A stretch of 64,000 bases of DNA, taken from NCBI RefSeq assembly GCF_030815405.1, contig NZ_JAUSWX010000001.1:3038001-3102000 (forward strand), given 5' to 3'. Source of the DNA: Agromyces albus. Its GTDB lineage: Bacteria > Actinomycetota > Actinomycetes > Actinomycetales > Microbacteriaceae. The notes beneath the pieces were generated by a model that saw only the letters and a program-made list of their open reading frames with translations, was not told the DNA's origin and ran no database searches. Shown here one piece after another: positions 9,091-17,882 of this stretch (positions are counted from its first letter, which is position 1; every line of letters starts with the position of its first letter). Made by a program: the position numbers and the translations under genes.

Positions 9091-9133
9091 CTGTACTGGT
9101 TGGAGCGGGAGTCTGTACTGGGTGGAACGGGAG
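9091..9133. repeat. Tandem 21-22 bp direct repeat, two copies
   Basis: CTGTACTGGTTGGAGCGGGA (from 9091) is repeated from 9113 with two changes (GGTGG and AACGG). It lies in the intergenic space just upstream of the DppB-like gene. No known function; a recent slippage duplication or a binding site is possible. Confidence 0.75.
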
Positions 9134-9135
9134 GG

Positions 9136-9176
9136 GCGAGCGGATGCCGCAGACGGATGCCGCGGCATCCGCTCGC
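9136..9176 (-). terminator. Stem-loop between substrate-binding protein and permease genes
   Basis: Two 14-base arms (9136-9149 and 9163-9176) are perfectly complementary. The inner part overlaps the genus-typical palindrome CGGATGCCGCGGCATCCG at 9154-9171. It sits 8 bases after the stop of the binding-protein gene. Such hairpins commonly reduce readthrough or protect the 5' message, so that the binding protein is made in excess over the membrane parts. No U-tract is present. Confidence 0.6.
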
Positions 9177-9183
9177 CGTGGTG

Positions 9184-10848
9184 CTACTTCGCGACGGGCT
9201 CGAGCGTGGTCAGCACGAGGACCGTCGTCGGTGAACGCACCGAGAGGGTCGCGTACGGGTCGTCCTCCGTCGGCCACCCCGTGAAGCGCGTGTCAGTGAA
9301 CGCGCCCCACTCGGGGCCGGGGAAGAGCGGCACGACGGGCGCCAGCTCGGAGTAGAGCGTCTGGAGCTCGTTCGCCGCAGCCTGCTGCGCAGCCTCGTCG
9401 CCCGCCGCTGCGAGCTGCGCGAGGAGCTCGTCGGCGCGGGGGTCGGCGAACCGGTGGTAGTTGTCGAAGGCCTGCTCGCCGACGGGCTTCAGCGTGGTGC
9501 TGCTCATCGCGGTGCGGTAGTAGCTCCACGGCGTCGGGCCGTTGCCGCTCCACGCGATGCCGGTGTCGAAGGTGCCCTGCTCGTACCCCTCGACGACCTG
9601 GCCCCAGTCGGGCGAGTCCACCGTCGCGGCGACGCCGATCGCCTTCATGTTCTCGGCGATGATCTGCGCGACGGAGAGCCAGTCGCTCGACGAGGCTCCC
9701 ACCGAGATCTTGAAGGCGAACGGGCTGCCGTCCTTCTTGGTGCGGATTCCGTCGGAACCACGGGCATAGCCGGCCTCATCGAGCAGGGCGTTCGCCGCGT
9801 CGACATCGAGCGTCGTCCAGTCGCACGCCTCGAGGACGGCTTCATCCTTCCAGCCGTCGAGGTTGTCGGAGAGCCCCGTGCAGTCGGCGGGATGGGCGTA
9901 GCCCATCATGCCGATCTCGGTGACCTGTTCGCGGTCGACGGCCATGCTGAGCGCCTTGCGCACGGCGACGTCGTCGAACGGCGCCTTCGTGGTGTTGAGC
10001 GTCCACTGGATCATGGAGCCGGTGCCGGGGAACCAGTAGTGTCGGTGCTCGGGATCCTTGTCCACGAATGCCTTCTGGATGTTCGGAATGAACTGCGGAG
10101 CCCAGTCAACCTCGCCGTTCGCAGCGGCGAGGTTGGCACCGTCGTTCCCGGCGAACGCGAGCACGCGGATGCCGGGGATCTTCTGCTTGTCAGGCTGCCA
10201 GTAGTTCGGGTTCGGCAGCAGGTCGAACGACTGCGCCCCGAAGTTCGCCAGCTCGGTGTACGGCCCCGTGCCGACGGGCTCGGGATTGGTCTCGGTAGCG
10301 GGATCGTCGAACGTCTCCCACTCGTGCTTGGGCACGATCGACTCCTGGCCGACATCGAACACCGCGGGCGAGTTCGGCGCGTCGAAGGTGAACTCCACGG
10401 TCGTGTCGTCGGGGGCCGAGACCTCGGTGACGTAGGCGTAGCCGCCGAGCACCTCCTGCTGGAGCTCGAACGTGTACACGACATCCTCGGCGGTGAACGG
10501 CTCGCCGTCCGACCACTGCACGTCATCGCGCAAGTGGAACGTCACGCCGGTGCCGTCGGCCGTCGCCTCCCAGCTCTCGGCGAGCCACGGCGTGGTCTGA
10601 CCGTCGGCCGGGTTGTAGATGAACATGCCCTCGAAGATCGCCTGCTCGGTGAACGGTGACGCATCGGGGGTGAACGGATTGAAGTTCGGGGTGAACGACG
10701 CCGTGTCCTCGCGGGGGACGGTGAGCAGTGCACCCTCGGATGCTCCGCCTCCGCCTCCGCTCGCCGTGCAGCCGCTGAGCGCGACGACGGCGGCGACTCC
10801 CGCGGCGATGACGGTGGCCGTGCGGCCCCGCCGAGGTGTGATGTGCAT
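9184..10848 (-). CDS. Opp/Dpp-type ABC transporter substrate-binding lipoprotein (SBP_bac_5)
   Basis: 554-residue extracytoplasmic binding protein. A basic N-terminus, a hydrophobic stretch and the lipobox ALSGC (Cys27) show export and lipid anchoring; a Gly/Ser linker follows. The mature part has family-5 features: WLAESWEATADGTGVTFHLR, VQWSDGEPFTAEDVVYTFE and the pattern ALSMAVDREQV. Family 5 proteins bind peptides but also oligosaccharides. The downstream transporter genes are coupled to a GH32 fructosidase, so a fructo-oligosaccharide or difructose anhydride is a plausible ligand. RBS GAGAGG lies upstream of ATG 10848. The gene follows a lacI gene by 58 bp, so it is probably in the same transcript. 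Confidence 0.93.
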   Translation of the reverse strand: MHITPRRGRTATVIAAGVAAVVALSGCTASGGGGGASEGALLTVPREDTASFTPNFNPFTPDASPFTEQAIFEGMFIYNPADGQTTPWLAESWEATADGTGVTFHLRDDVQWSDGEPFTAEDVVYTFELQQEVLGGYAYVTEVSAPDDTTVEFTFDAPNSPAVFDVGQESIVPKHEWETFDDPATETNPEPVGTGPYTELANFGAQSFDLLPNPNYWQPDKQKIPGIRVLAFAGNDGANLAAANGEVDWAPQFIPNIQKAFVDKDPEHRHYWFPGTGSMIQWTLNTTKAPFDDVAVRKALSMAVDREQVTEIGMMGYAHPADCTGLSDNLDGWKDEAVLEACDWTTLDVDAANALLDEAGYARGSDGIRTKKDGSPFAFKISVGASSSDWLSVAQIIAENMKAIGVAATVDSPDWGQVVEGYEQGTFDTGIAWSGNGPTPWSYYRTAMSSTTLKPVGEQAFDNYHRFADPRADELLAQLAAAGDEAAQQAAANELQTLYSELAPVVPLFPGPEWGAFTDTRFTGWPTEDDPYATLSVRSPTTVLVLTTLEPVAK

Positions 10849-10906
10849 GAGTTACCTCTCTTCGACTTTGAAGGCACCCGATGACGCAGTCGCGCCGCCG
10901 GGGTGA

Positions 10907-11923
10907 TCAGACGGAGTGCCGCTCGACGAGCGGGCATTCCGCGGTCACACGGACAGGCCGTGCGACCTCGCTCGCCGAAGCCTCGGCGAGCAGGTGCACC
11001 CCGCGCGCGCCCATCGATTCGAAGGGCAGCGCGACCGTGGTGAGACTGGGCCGCAGGTACGCGGCGATGAGCTCTTGGTTGTCGAATCCGACGACGGCGA
11101 CATCCTGGGGGATACGCAGGCCGCGTTCCTTGATCGCGTCGTACGCGCCCATCGCGATGCGGTCGTTTCCGCAGAACAGCGCGGTCGGGGGATTCGGCAG
11201 GTCGAGCAGCGCGGACACGGCATCGTAGCCGCGATCTGCCGTGGCGTGGCCGCTGACGATGAGCGACTCGTCGAGCGGGATGCCCGCCTCTGCCAGTGCC
11301 TGTTCGTAGCCCGCCCGCCGGCCGATGGCGGCCGGAATGTCGGGATAGAGGTTCACGAAGCCGATGCGCCGGTGGCCGGCACTGATGAGTCGGTTCGTGG
11401 CCGTGCGACCGCCACCGATCTCGTCGGGCACGATCGACGGGAAGCGGCCGTCGGGATCGAAGCAGTTGACCAAGACCACGGGAACGGATGCCGCGGCGTC
11501 GGGAACTCGCACCGCCCGGTGCCACGTGGTGGCGAACACGAGCCCCTCGACACGGTGCTCGAGCATCGTCTCGACCGCGGCCTCCTGCACGGACGGATCA
11601 TCCTCGGAGGAGCTGATGAGGAGCAGGCGGTCGTCGAGCTTTGCCTGATCTTGTGCGCCCTTGATGATGTCGACCGCGAACGGCGCCGTGACGATCTCGG
11701 TGATGAGTCCGACGAGGTGGGTCTTCTGCGAGGCGAGCGCGCGGGCGCCGGCGTTCGGCCGGTAGTTGAGCTCTGCCGCAACCGCGAGGATTCGTGACCT
11801 CGTCTCGTGCGGGATGCTGATCGTGTCGCGCCCGTTGAGCACGAACGACACGGTGGTGCGTGAGACTCCAGCGCGGGCGGCGACGTCGCTCATCGTCACG
11901 GAGCGGCTGGGAACCGGAGTCAT
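10907..11923 (-). CDS. LacI-family transcriptional regulator of the Opp-type operon
   Basis: 338 residues: N-terminal HTH at about residues 9-34 (TMSDVAARAGVSRTTVSFVL), hinge NYRPNAGARALAS, then a sugar-sensing domain (FCGNDRIAMGAYDAI, VAVVGFDNQELI). It heads the Opp-type importer operon, and its own promoter (11995-12024) overlaps operator-like palindromes. One of these recurs at the promoter of the CUT1/GH91 operon. It is therefore a good candidate for the regulator joining both fructan modules, although the neighbouring LacI at 12056 is an equal candidate for part of these sites. Confidence 0.94.
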   Translation of the reverse strand: MTPVPSRSVTMSDVAARAGVSRTTVSFVLNGRDTISIPHETRSRILAVAAELNYRPNAGARALASQKTHLVGLITEIVTAPFAVDIIKGAQDQAKLDDRLLLISSSEDDPSVQEAAVETMLEHRVEGLVFATTWHRAVRVPDAAASVPVVLVNCFDPDGRFPSIVPDEIGGGRTATNRLISAGHRRIGFVNLYPDIPAAIGRRAGYEQALAEAGIPLDESLIVSGHATADRGYDAVSALLDLPNPPTALFCGNDRIAMGAYDAIKERGLRIPQDVAVVGFDNQELIAAYLRPSLTTVALPFESMGARGVHLLAEASASEVARPVRVTAECPLVERHSV

Positions 11924-11953
11924 CTTCGACCGACCTTCACGAATTCGTTGTCA

Positions 11954-12024
11954 CCAAAACGATTTAGTAACGCGCGTTAGTTGCGATGAGATCGAAGATA
12001 CAACAGCCCTGACAACGATGTCAA
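11954..12024 (-). promoter_or_regulatory. Promoter of the second lacI operon with three operator-like sites
   Basis: Minus strand: consensus -35 TTGACA (12019-12024), 18 bases, -10 TATCTT (11995-12000). The -35 is embedded in the palindrome TGACATCGTTGTCA (12010-12023). Just downstream of the start of transcription lie TAACGCGCGTTA (11968-11979), a perfect 12-base palindrome, and CCAAAACGATTTAGTAA (plus strand 11954-11970). The first and last are also found at the promoter of the CUT1 lipoprotein gene near 17.9 kb. Confidence 0.7.
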
Positions 12025-12055
12025 GCGTGCCCAGGCGGCCCTGCGCCGACCGACC

Positions 12056-13111
12056 TCAGTCGCCCTTTGGCGGTGCCACCGACGCGCGCTCCACGATCGG
12101 GCACTCGAGGAGCACCGGATGCGCCCCCAAGAGGGCCGCCTCGTCGCGCCGCTCGATGAGCGAGTTGAGCGTCTCGACAGCCCACGCGCCCATCTCGTAG
12201 TGCGGCAGCGCCACAGTGGTGAGGGCTGGGTAGAGGCTCGCGGCGATCGGGTCCTGGTCGTCGAACCCCACGACCGACACGTCGCGCGGCACGGTCAGCC
12301 CGAGCTCGGCCACTGCCCGGTAGGCGCCCATCGCCATGCGGTCGTTGTAGCAGAACACGGCGGTCGGGCGCGTGGCCGGGTCGCGCCCATGGTCGAGCAG
12401 CCCCATCGTCGCCTCGTACCCGCCGCTCGCTTCGGAGATCGCCTCGACGATGAACTCGTCGGGGTCGAGGTTCGCGGCGAGCATGCCGTCGCGATAGCCC
12501 CGCAGTCGGCCGCGCGTCGCCGGCACGTCGACCGAGCTCGCGGCGAACGCGATGCGCCGGTGCCCCTGCCGAACGAGCAGGTCGACGACGGATGCCGCGC
12601 CGCGGCGCTCATCCGGCACCACCGACGGGATCTCGCCGTCGCGGTCGCGCGCGCCGATCAGCACCGCCGGCACCGCGTGCAGCTCGTCGGGCGGCACGAC
12701 CTCGTCGTGCCAGACGGTCGCGTAGATGACGCCGTCGGCCTGTCGGTCGAGGAACGCCTGCACCTGGACGCCCTCGACCTCGGGGTCGGTGTTCAGGCGC
12801 GAGTTGATGATCGCGAGCGTGAGGTTGTGCTTGTTCGCCTCCTCCTGCGCGCCGAGGATGATGCGGCCGGCGTGCGGAGTGGTCGCGATCTCCTCGGTGA
12901 GGAGTCCGACCATCCCCGACGCCTGGGTGCGGAGGCCACGGGCGAGCCGGTTCGGATGGTAGCCGAGCTGGGCCGCGGCCTCGCGCACGCGCGCCTTCGT
13001 CTCGTCGCTCGTGCGAGTGTGGGGCGTGTCGTTGAGCACGTGCGAGACGGTCGTCACCGACACGCCGGCCGCCGCCGCGACGTCGCGTATGCCGACCTGC
13101 TTGCGAGGCAT
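12056..13111 (-). CDS. LacI-family transcriptional regulator, linked to the GH91 operon
   Basis: 351-residue regulator with HTH at about residues 7-32 (GIRDVAAAAGVSVTTVSHVL), hinge GYHPNRLARGLRTQASG and ligand domain (FCYNDRMAMGAYRAV, VSVVGFDDQDPIA). ATG 13111 has GGGAGA nine bases upstream; an in-frame ATG at 13129 would add six residues. It lies 79 bp after the GH91 gene on the same strand, and I see no clear separate promoter, so it may be the last gene of that operon. Likely inducer: the imported fructose-containing sugar or its breakdown product. Confidence 0.92.
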   Translation of the reverse strand: MPRKQVGIRDVAAAAGVSVTTVSHVLNDTPHTRTSDETKARVREAAAQLGYHPNRLARGLRTQASGMVGLLTEEIATTPHAGRIILGAQEEANKHNLTLAIINSRLNTDPEVEGVQVQAFLDRQADGVIYATVWHDEVVPPDELHAVPAVLIGARDRDGEIPSVVPDERRGAASVVDLLVRQGHRRIAFAASSVDVPATRGRLRGYRDGMLAANLDPDEFIVEAISEASGGYEATMGLLDHGRDPATRPTAVFCYNDRMAMGAYRAVAELGLTVPRDVSVVGFDDQDPIAASLYPALTTVALPHYEMGAWAVETLNSLIERRDEAALLGAHPVLLECPIVERASVAPPKGD

Positions 13112-13190
13112 CCGTCTCCCGTTTCTCATCTCACCGTCTCACCTTCGTACCACTCCGTACCCGACCCCGCGCCCGGCGCGTCGCGATTGC

Positions 13191-14534
13191 CTACGCGGCG
13201 GGGATCGCCGGGGTGGCCCTGAACGCGTTCGCGGCCCGGTCGACGACGACTTGGGCGTCGGTTCCGGAATCCAGGATTGTGTTCCGCGCCGAATCGGAGT
13301 CGACTCGCACGGCCGTGACGGCGAGGCTGGCCGAAGCCTCGGTCGTCAGCAAGGCGTCCACCTGGGCCGAGAAGCAGGAGTCGCTCGACGCGGTACGCAC
13401 GTCCATCGCGACGACGTGATTGCTGGAGATGTAGTTGCCGCTTCCCGCCACGAGTCGGATGATGACGGGGGTCGCACCGGTCGGACGGATGGTCTCCGCG
13501 TCGACCACCTCGGAGAAGTGGTTGCCGATCACGGAATTGTTGCTGCCGTCGATGCGGAGGAGTCCGAAGAGGTCGTCGAGTCCATTCCCGACGCCCAGGA
13601 ACGGGGTCCACGGCTCTTGGTCGCGCAGGAAGTGGTTCGTGGCCACAAGGTTCTCCGAGCTGTTCGCCGCGAGGACCACCATGCCCGGGTAGAACGAGTG
13701 CAGGCGGTTGTTGGTGATGCTCGAACGCGTGACGCCGTTGAGATGGACGCTGCTCGCGCCACGTGGGAAGACGTTGTTGGCGGTGATCAGTAGCCCGCCG
13801 TGGTTCTCGGCGTAGATCGAGTGTCCCTTGAAGCCGGCTCCGATCAGGTTGTCGGTGATCTTCGAGGCCTGGCCCCACCCGCGCAGCTCGATGCAGCTCC
13901 CGCATTCGGCGATGAAGTTGTCGTGGACGGAGAGCGCGTCGGCGTTGAAGATCGTCAGCGCGTGCTCGAGGAACACGAACCCCATGCCGGTGATGCGGAA
14001 CGAGTCGTTGGCGCTGCCGACGTAGATGCCCGTCTTGCCGTTGACGTAGGTGTTCGCCGGGTGGAGCTCCGAGCCGTCCCCGTCGAAGTGCATCCCGTCG
14101 ATGCAGAAGTTCGCGAATTCGACCGAGCTGATCCGGGGGCTCCCCCTTCGCTCGATGGCGAAGGCGGCGCCCTTGGACTCTTCAACCTCTCCCGCGATGG
14201 GAAGGTCCACGACGACACGGCTGCCCCCGGGCCACAGCTCGTGCAGATCGGGCCACTCGTCTTCAGGGACGTTGAACCGGATGCTCGACGAGGCGAAGCC
14301 GTGTCCCGAGCCCTCGATCCTGAGGAAGCTGACGTCGATCACCACCTGCGTACGAAGGTGGTAGTCGCCTGGCGGTACGTAGATCACCGCGCCGGGCTTG
14401 CCGCCGTGGTGCTCATCGGTGGCCGTCTGTCGCGCCTTGATGTCGGCGATGATGCTGTTGATGACCTCGCCGATGTCCTCGGCCGCATTGCCGACGGGCC
14501 ACGTCGTCACGTCGTAGGAGTTGACGCTTGGCAT
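13191..14534 (-). CDS. GH91 parallel beta-helix enzyme: difructose-dianhydride hydrolase or inulin fructotransferase
   Basis: 447 residues. The sequence closely follows the inulin fructotransferase / DFA-IIIase family: start SYDVTTWPVG, then GGKPGAVIYVPPGDYHLRTQ, GKTGIYVGSANDSFRITGMG and the long run of beta-helix turns. The two acids used by this family are conserved as Asp205 (VHDN) and Glu216 (CIEL), eleven residues apart as in characterised members (recalled as 207/218 in an Arthrobacter DFA-IIIase). Inulin fructotransferases are normally secreted. This protein has no signal peptide even if extended to the upstream ATG at 14606. With a sugar importer directly upstream, an intracellular hydrolase that opens difructose dianhydride to inulobiose is the better guess. 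DFA I versus DFA III cannot be decided. Confidence 0.88.
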   Translation of the reverse strand: MPSVNSYDVTTWPVGNAAEDIGEVINSIIADIKARQTATDEHHGGKPGAVIYVPPGDYHLRTQVVIDVSFLRIEGSGHGFASSSIRFNVPEDEWPDLHELWPGGSRVVVDLPIAGEVEESKGAAFAIERRGSPRISSVEFANFCIDGMHFDGDGSELHPANTYVNGKTGIYVGSANDSFRITGMGFVFLEHALTIFNADALSVHDNFIAECGSCIELRGWGQASKITDNLIGAGFKGHSIYAENHGGLLITANNVFPRGASSVHLNGVTRSSITNNRLHSFYPGMVVLAANSSENLVATNHFLRDQEPWTPFLGVGNGLDDLFGLLRIDGSNNSVIGNHFSEVVDAETIRPTGATPVIIRLVAGSGNYISSNHVVAMDVRTASSDSCFSAQVDALLTTEASASLAVTAVRVDSDSARNTILDSGTDAQVVVDRAANAFRATPAIPAA

Positions 14535-14616
14535 GGCGTGATCGCCCTTCGTGTCGTGATCTCTTCGGCCTTGACCGCGCAGGTGCGTTGTGTTCGCGCC
14601 GATCATGTGCCGTCGC

Positions 14617-15453
14617 TCATCCCTTGACAGCGCCGAGCGTGAGCCCGGCGACGATGTGGCGCTGCAGGAAGAGGGTGAGCAGGATGACGGGGATCGAGTA
14701 CACCGCGGCGAGCGCCGTCATGCCGCCCCAATCGAGGCCGAACTGGCTCTGGAAGTTCGCGATGACGATCGGCGTCGTCTGCGCGCGCACCGAGGTGAGC
14801 AGCAGCGCGAAGAGGAACTCGTTCCACGACGCGAGGAAGGCGAAGATCGCCGTGACGGCGACGCCCCCGGTGACCACGGGGATCACGACTCGCCAGAGTG
14901 CCTGGAGCCTGGAGCATCCGTCGACCTTCGCTGCTTCGTCGAGCTCGTCGGGCACCGCTTCGAAGAAGCTCGCCATGAGCCAGATCGACAACGGCAGCGA
15001 GATCGTGGTGTGTGCGAGGGCGAGGCCGAACGACGTGTCGGTGATGCCGAGGTTCCGCATGATCTCGACGAGCGGGGCGCCGACGGCGATCGTGGGCACC
15101 ATGCGGGTGACGAGTGCGGCGACGATGAAGACGCGACCGCTCGGGGTGCGGAACCTCGTGATGGCGTAGGCGGCCGGCACGGCGAGCACGAGCGAGAGCG
15201 CCGTGCTGATGACCGCCGTGACGACGCTGTTGACGAGCGCCGCGGGCACGCCCTCGCGGCTGAGCGCCGAGACGTAGTTCTCGAGCGTCCACTGCGTCGG
15301 GAACACTTCGGGCGGAACCGAGATCGCCTCGAGCGGCGTCTTGAACGACGTGAGCAGGAGGTAGATGAAGGGGAAGCCGTAGAGGATGAGTGCCGCGGCG
15401 AGCAGCGCCCACAGCACGATGCGACTCTTGCCGCGGGTTTCGAGACCGTTCAT
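14617..15453 (-). CDS. CUT1 carbohydrate ABC transporter permease (MalG-like)
   Basis: 278-residue permease with six hydrophobic segments. The EAA loop reads LDEAAKVDGCSRLQALWRVV and the C-terminus is the typical RHIVAGLTLGAVKG. Its ATG overlaps the stop of the MalF-like partner (ATGA). It lies between that partner and the GH91 gene, 82 bp before the latter. No ATPase is encoded nearby, so it probably borrows a shared MsiK-type ATPase, as usual for CUT1 systems in actinobacteria. Confidence 0.95.
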   Translation of the reverse strand: MNGLETRGKSRIVLWALLAAALILYGFPFIYLLLTSFKTPLEAISVPPEVFPTQWTLENYVSALSREGVPAALVNSVVTAVISTALSLVLAVPAAYAITRFRTPSGRVFIVAALVTRMVPTIAVGAPLVEIMRNLGITDTSFGLALAHTTISLPLSIWLMASFFEAVPDELDEAAKVDGCSRLQALWRVVIPVVTGGVAVTAIFAFLASWNEFLFALLLTSVRAQTTPIVIANFQSQFGLDWGGMTALAAVYSIPVILLTLFLQRHIVAGLTLGAVKG

Positions 15454-16457
15454 CGTGCCGAACCTCCCGGGCGCCAGATGAGCGCGATCGCGGCGATGGC
15501 GACGGCGAGCATGACGATGAGGTAGACCGTACCCATCGCGCTCGCGAGGCCGGGCTCGCCGAAGCGGGTCATGGTGCGGTAGATCAAGAGGCTCAATGTG
15601 GTGGTGCTCCCCTGTGGGCCGCCATCCGTCTGGATGAGGATGATGTCGAACGCTCGTGCCGCGTCGATGCCGCGCACGATGAGGGCGACGGCGATGACCG
15701 GCCGAAGCAGCGGGATGATGACGCTGAAGAGCAATCGCGGATACCGCGCCCCGTCGATGCGGGCCGCCTCGATCACGTCGCCCGGGATGTTCTGCAGGCC
15801 CGCGAACAGCACGAGCGTGATGAACGAGGTCGTGAGCCAGATGTCGGGAATCGCGACCGAGAACAGGGCGATGTTCGGATCGGAGAGCCAGTGGATCTGG
15901 TCTGGGCTCTGCAGGAGGCCGGCGCGGAACAGCAACTCGTTCACGATGCCGAAGTTGTCGATGAGCAGGAACCGCCAGAGCAGGCCCGCGACGATCGGCG
16001 CGATCATGAGCGGGTACATGAAGATCGTGCGGAACACGCTCGACCGGCTCCCGAGGGCGGAGAAGAGCAGTGCCACCGCGAGCCCGAGCGTGAACTCGAG
16101 GGCGACGACGATGAGCGTGTAGACGACGGTGCGCACCGACGCGTTCTGGAACGCTTCCGACGCGAACGCCGTCGCGTAGTTCGCAAACCCGACGAACGTG
16201 CGGGGGCCACCCGCGATCGGCGAGATCTCGAAGAAGCTGTCGGCGATGAAGCGCACGAGCGGCCACAGCACGAAGCCGGCGAGGAACAGGCCGGCCGGCG
16301 CCATGAGCAACAGGGCGAAGGCCCGGTCGCTGAGGTGGCGGCGAGTGCGTGGCCGGCCGGGGCCTCGAGCGGATGCCGCGAGCCGCCGCTCGCCCGGCCC
16401 GCCCGGGGCGGTCTGGTCGACCGCCCCGGTCAGGGACTGCTGGGTGGTGCTTTCCAC
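15450..16457 (-). CDS. CUT1 carbohydrate ABC transporter permease (MalF-like)
   Basis: 335 residues: a polar N-terminus of about 45 residues, first helix AFALLLMAPAGLFLAGFVLW, five further membrane segments and the EAA loop VIEAARIDGARYPRLLFSVI. The frame extends upstream into the lipoprotein gene. GTG 16457 is preferred because AAGGACG stands just upstream and it clears the previous stop at 16504. It transports the ligand of the lipoprotein encoded upstream. Confidence 0.93.
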   Translation of the reverse strand: MESTTQQSLTGAVDQTAPGGPGERRLAASARGPGRPRTRRHLSDRAFALLLMAPAGLFLAGFVLWPLVRFIADSFFEISPIAGGPRTFVGFANYATAFASEAFQNASVRTVVYTLIVVALEFTLGLAVALLFSALGSRSSVFRTIFMYPLMIAPIVAGLLWRFLLIDNFGIVNELLFRAGLLQSPDQIHWLSDPNIALFSVAIPDIWLTTSFITLVLFAGLQNIPGDVIEAARIDGARYPRLLFSVIIPLLRPVIAVALIVRGIDAARAFDIILIQTDGGPQGSTTTLSLLIYRTMTRFGEPGLASAMGTVYLIVMLAVAIAAIALIWRPGGSAR

Positions 16458-16503
16458 GTTGACGTCCTTGCCAGTGGTTGGAAATGCCGGTGGTTCGATC
16501 GGA

Positions 16504-17829
16504 CTACTGGATGATTGCTTCGATCTGCGACTTGGCCTCTTCGAGCAGGGCGGCATTGTCTGCCCCCGGTTCGACGGCCTTCTGGAGCATCGGCACGAGT
16601 ACCGAATCGACGATCTCCTGCCACTCGGGAGTGGCCGGGCGCGGCAGGGTCTGCGGCGCGTTCAGGGTGTCGAGCAGTGCCGGGTAGTTCTCGAAGCCGG
16701 CCTCGCCGCTCTTCGCCTCGAACGCGGACTTGCGTGCCACGAGACCGAGCGAGGTGTCGGCCGAGAGGTCGTTGTGCTCGTAGGCGAACTGCACGAACTC
16801 CTTCGCCGCCTCCTGCTTCGCGCCGGCGGTCGGCACCGAGAGGTACCACGCACCGGGAACTCCGCCGATGCCGGCGGGGCCGGCGATCATCGGTGCGACG
16901 CCGATCGAGTCCTTCACGACCGAGTCGTCGGGCGTCGCGCGGTAGGCATGGCCCCAGAAGCGCATCATGGCGAGGTTGCCCTGGTAGAACAGGTTCTGCG
17001 AACCCGCCCAGTCGAGCTGCGAGGCTCCGGATGGCGCGTACGGGAGCAGGCTCGTGTAGAAGTCGAGCGCCTCGAGGTGCTCCGCACTCGCGATCGTCAC
17101 GTCGCCGCTCTCGGCATCGAGCACCATGTGCTCTTCACCGGCTTGCGACACGGTGGCGAGCCATTCGGTCTCGACGGCACCCTTGACATCCGTGCCGTAC
17201 AGATCGGTCTGGCCGTCGCCGTCGGTGTCGCGAGTGAAGAACTCGGCGACGTCGCGGTACTGCTCCCAGTCGGTGGGGGCGGCCAGCGGGTAGCCGAACT
17301 TCGCCTCGAAGTCGGCCTTGTTCGTGGGGTCTTCGAAGAGGTCGGTGCGGTAGAAGAGGATCTCGGAGTTCGTCCACACGGGCATGCCGACGAAGCTGTC
17401 GTTCACCTTGGCCTCGGTGACGAGGCCGCCGAAGAGGTCGTCTTTCACGTCGTCGGTGTAGAGGTCGTCGAGCGGGGCGAGCCCGTCGGCGAAGGCGCTC
17501 AGCCAGATCGCGTCGAGTGCGGCGACGTCGAAGGTGGGGCTGCCGCTCGAGAGCTCGGTCGAGATGCGGTCGTAGAGGCCGGCATACGGAAGCTCGACGA
17601 GCTTGACCGTGGTGCCGGTCTCCTCCTTGTAGAGGTCGGCGATGGGCTCGAGTTCGGCCTTGCCGCCGCCTTCGACGACGACCGTGAGGGTGTCGGCATC
17701 GGCGGATGCGTCTCCGCCACCGCCGACGCCGCACCCGGTGAGGGCGATGGCGGTGATGAGCGTGGTCGCGGCGGCGATGCCGACGCGTGCGCGCCGGCCG
17801 GGGAACCGGGTGCGAGTGCGAAGCTTCAT
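16504..17829 (-). CDS. CUT1 sugar ABC transporter substrate-binding lipoprotein
   Basis: 441 residues. Basic N-terminus, hydrophobic core and lipobox ALTGC (Cys33), then a family-1 binding protein: TLTVVVEGGGKAELEPIADLY, the tyrosine/tryptophan-rich pocket region and MPVWTNSEILFYRTDLF. ATG 17829 with GGAG upstream is chosen over the open frame to 17916. First gene of the operon lipoprotein - permease - permease - GH91 - lacI. Its promoter near 17.9 kb carries LacI-type operators shared with the Opp-type operon, so the two importers are probably induced together. The ligand is inferred to be a difructose anhydride or short inulin oligomer. Confidence 0.93.
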   Translation of the reverse strand: MKLRTRTRFPGRRARVGIAAATTLITAIALTGCGVGGGGDASADADTLTVVVEGGGKAELEPIADLYKEETGTTVKLVELPYAGLYDRISTELSSGSPTFDVAALDAIWLSAFADGLAPLDDLYTDDVKDDLFGGLVTEAKVNDSFVGMPVWTNSEILFYRTDLFEDPTNKADFEAKFGYPLAAPTDWEQYRDVAEFFTRDTDGDGQTDLYGTDVKGAVETEWLATVSQAGEEHMVLDAESGDVTIASAEHLEALDFYTSLLPYAPSGASQLDWAGSQNLFYQGNLAMMRFWGHAYRATPDDSVVKDSIGVAPMIAGPAGIGGVPGAWYLSVPTAGAKQEAAKEFVQFAYEHNDLSADTSLGLVARKSAFEAKSGEAGFENYPALLDTLNAPQTLPRPATPEWQEIVDSVLVPMLQKAVEPGADNAALLEEAKSQIEAIIQ

Positions 17830-17845
17830 TACTTCACTCCGTTCG

Positions 17846-17871
17846 AGTTGTCTGTGCAAGTTGTCTGTGCA
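17846..17871. repeat. Tandem 13 bp repeat, two exact copies
   Basis: AGTTGTCTGTGCA occurs at 17846-17858 and again at 17859-17871, in the untranslated leader just upstream of the lipoprotein gene. Slippage duplication is the simplest origin; it changes the leader length between operator and RBS. Confidence 0.8.
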
Positions 17872-17882
17872 GGATCTGAGGT

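Noticed and set aside
7133..9277. Upstream extension of the double ATPase to 9277
   Set aside because: It lies over two clear permease genes in another frame. ATG 7132 overlaps the permease stop and gives the normal family N-terminus.
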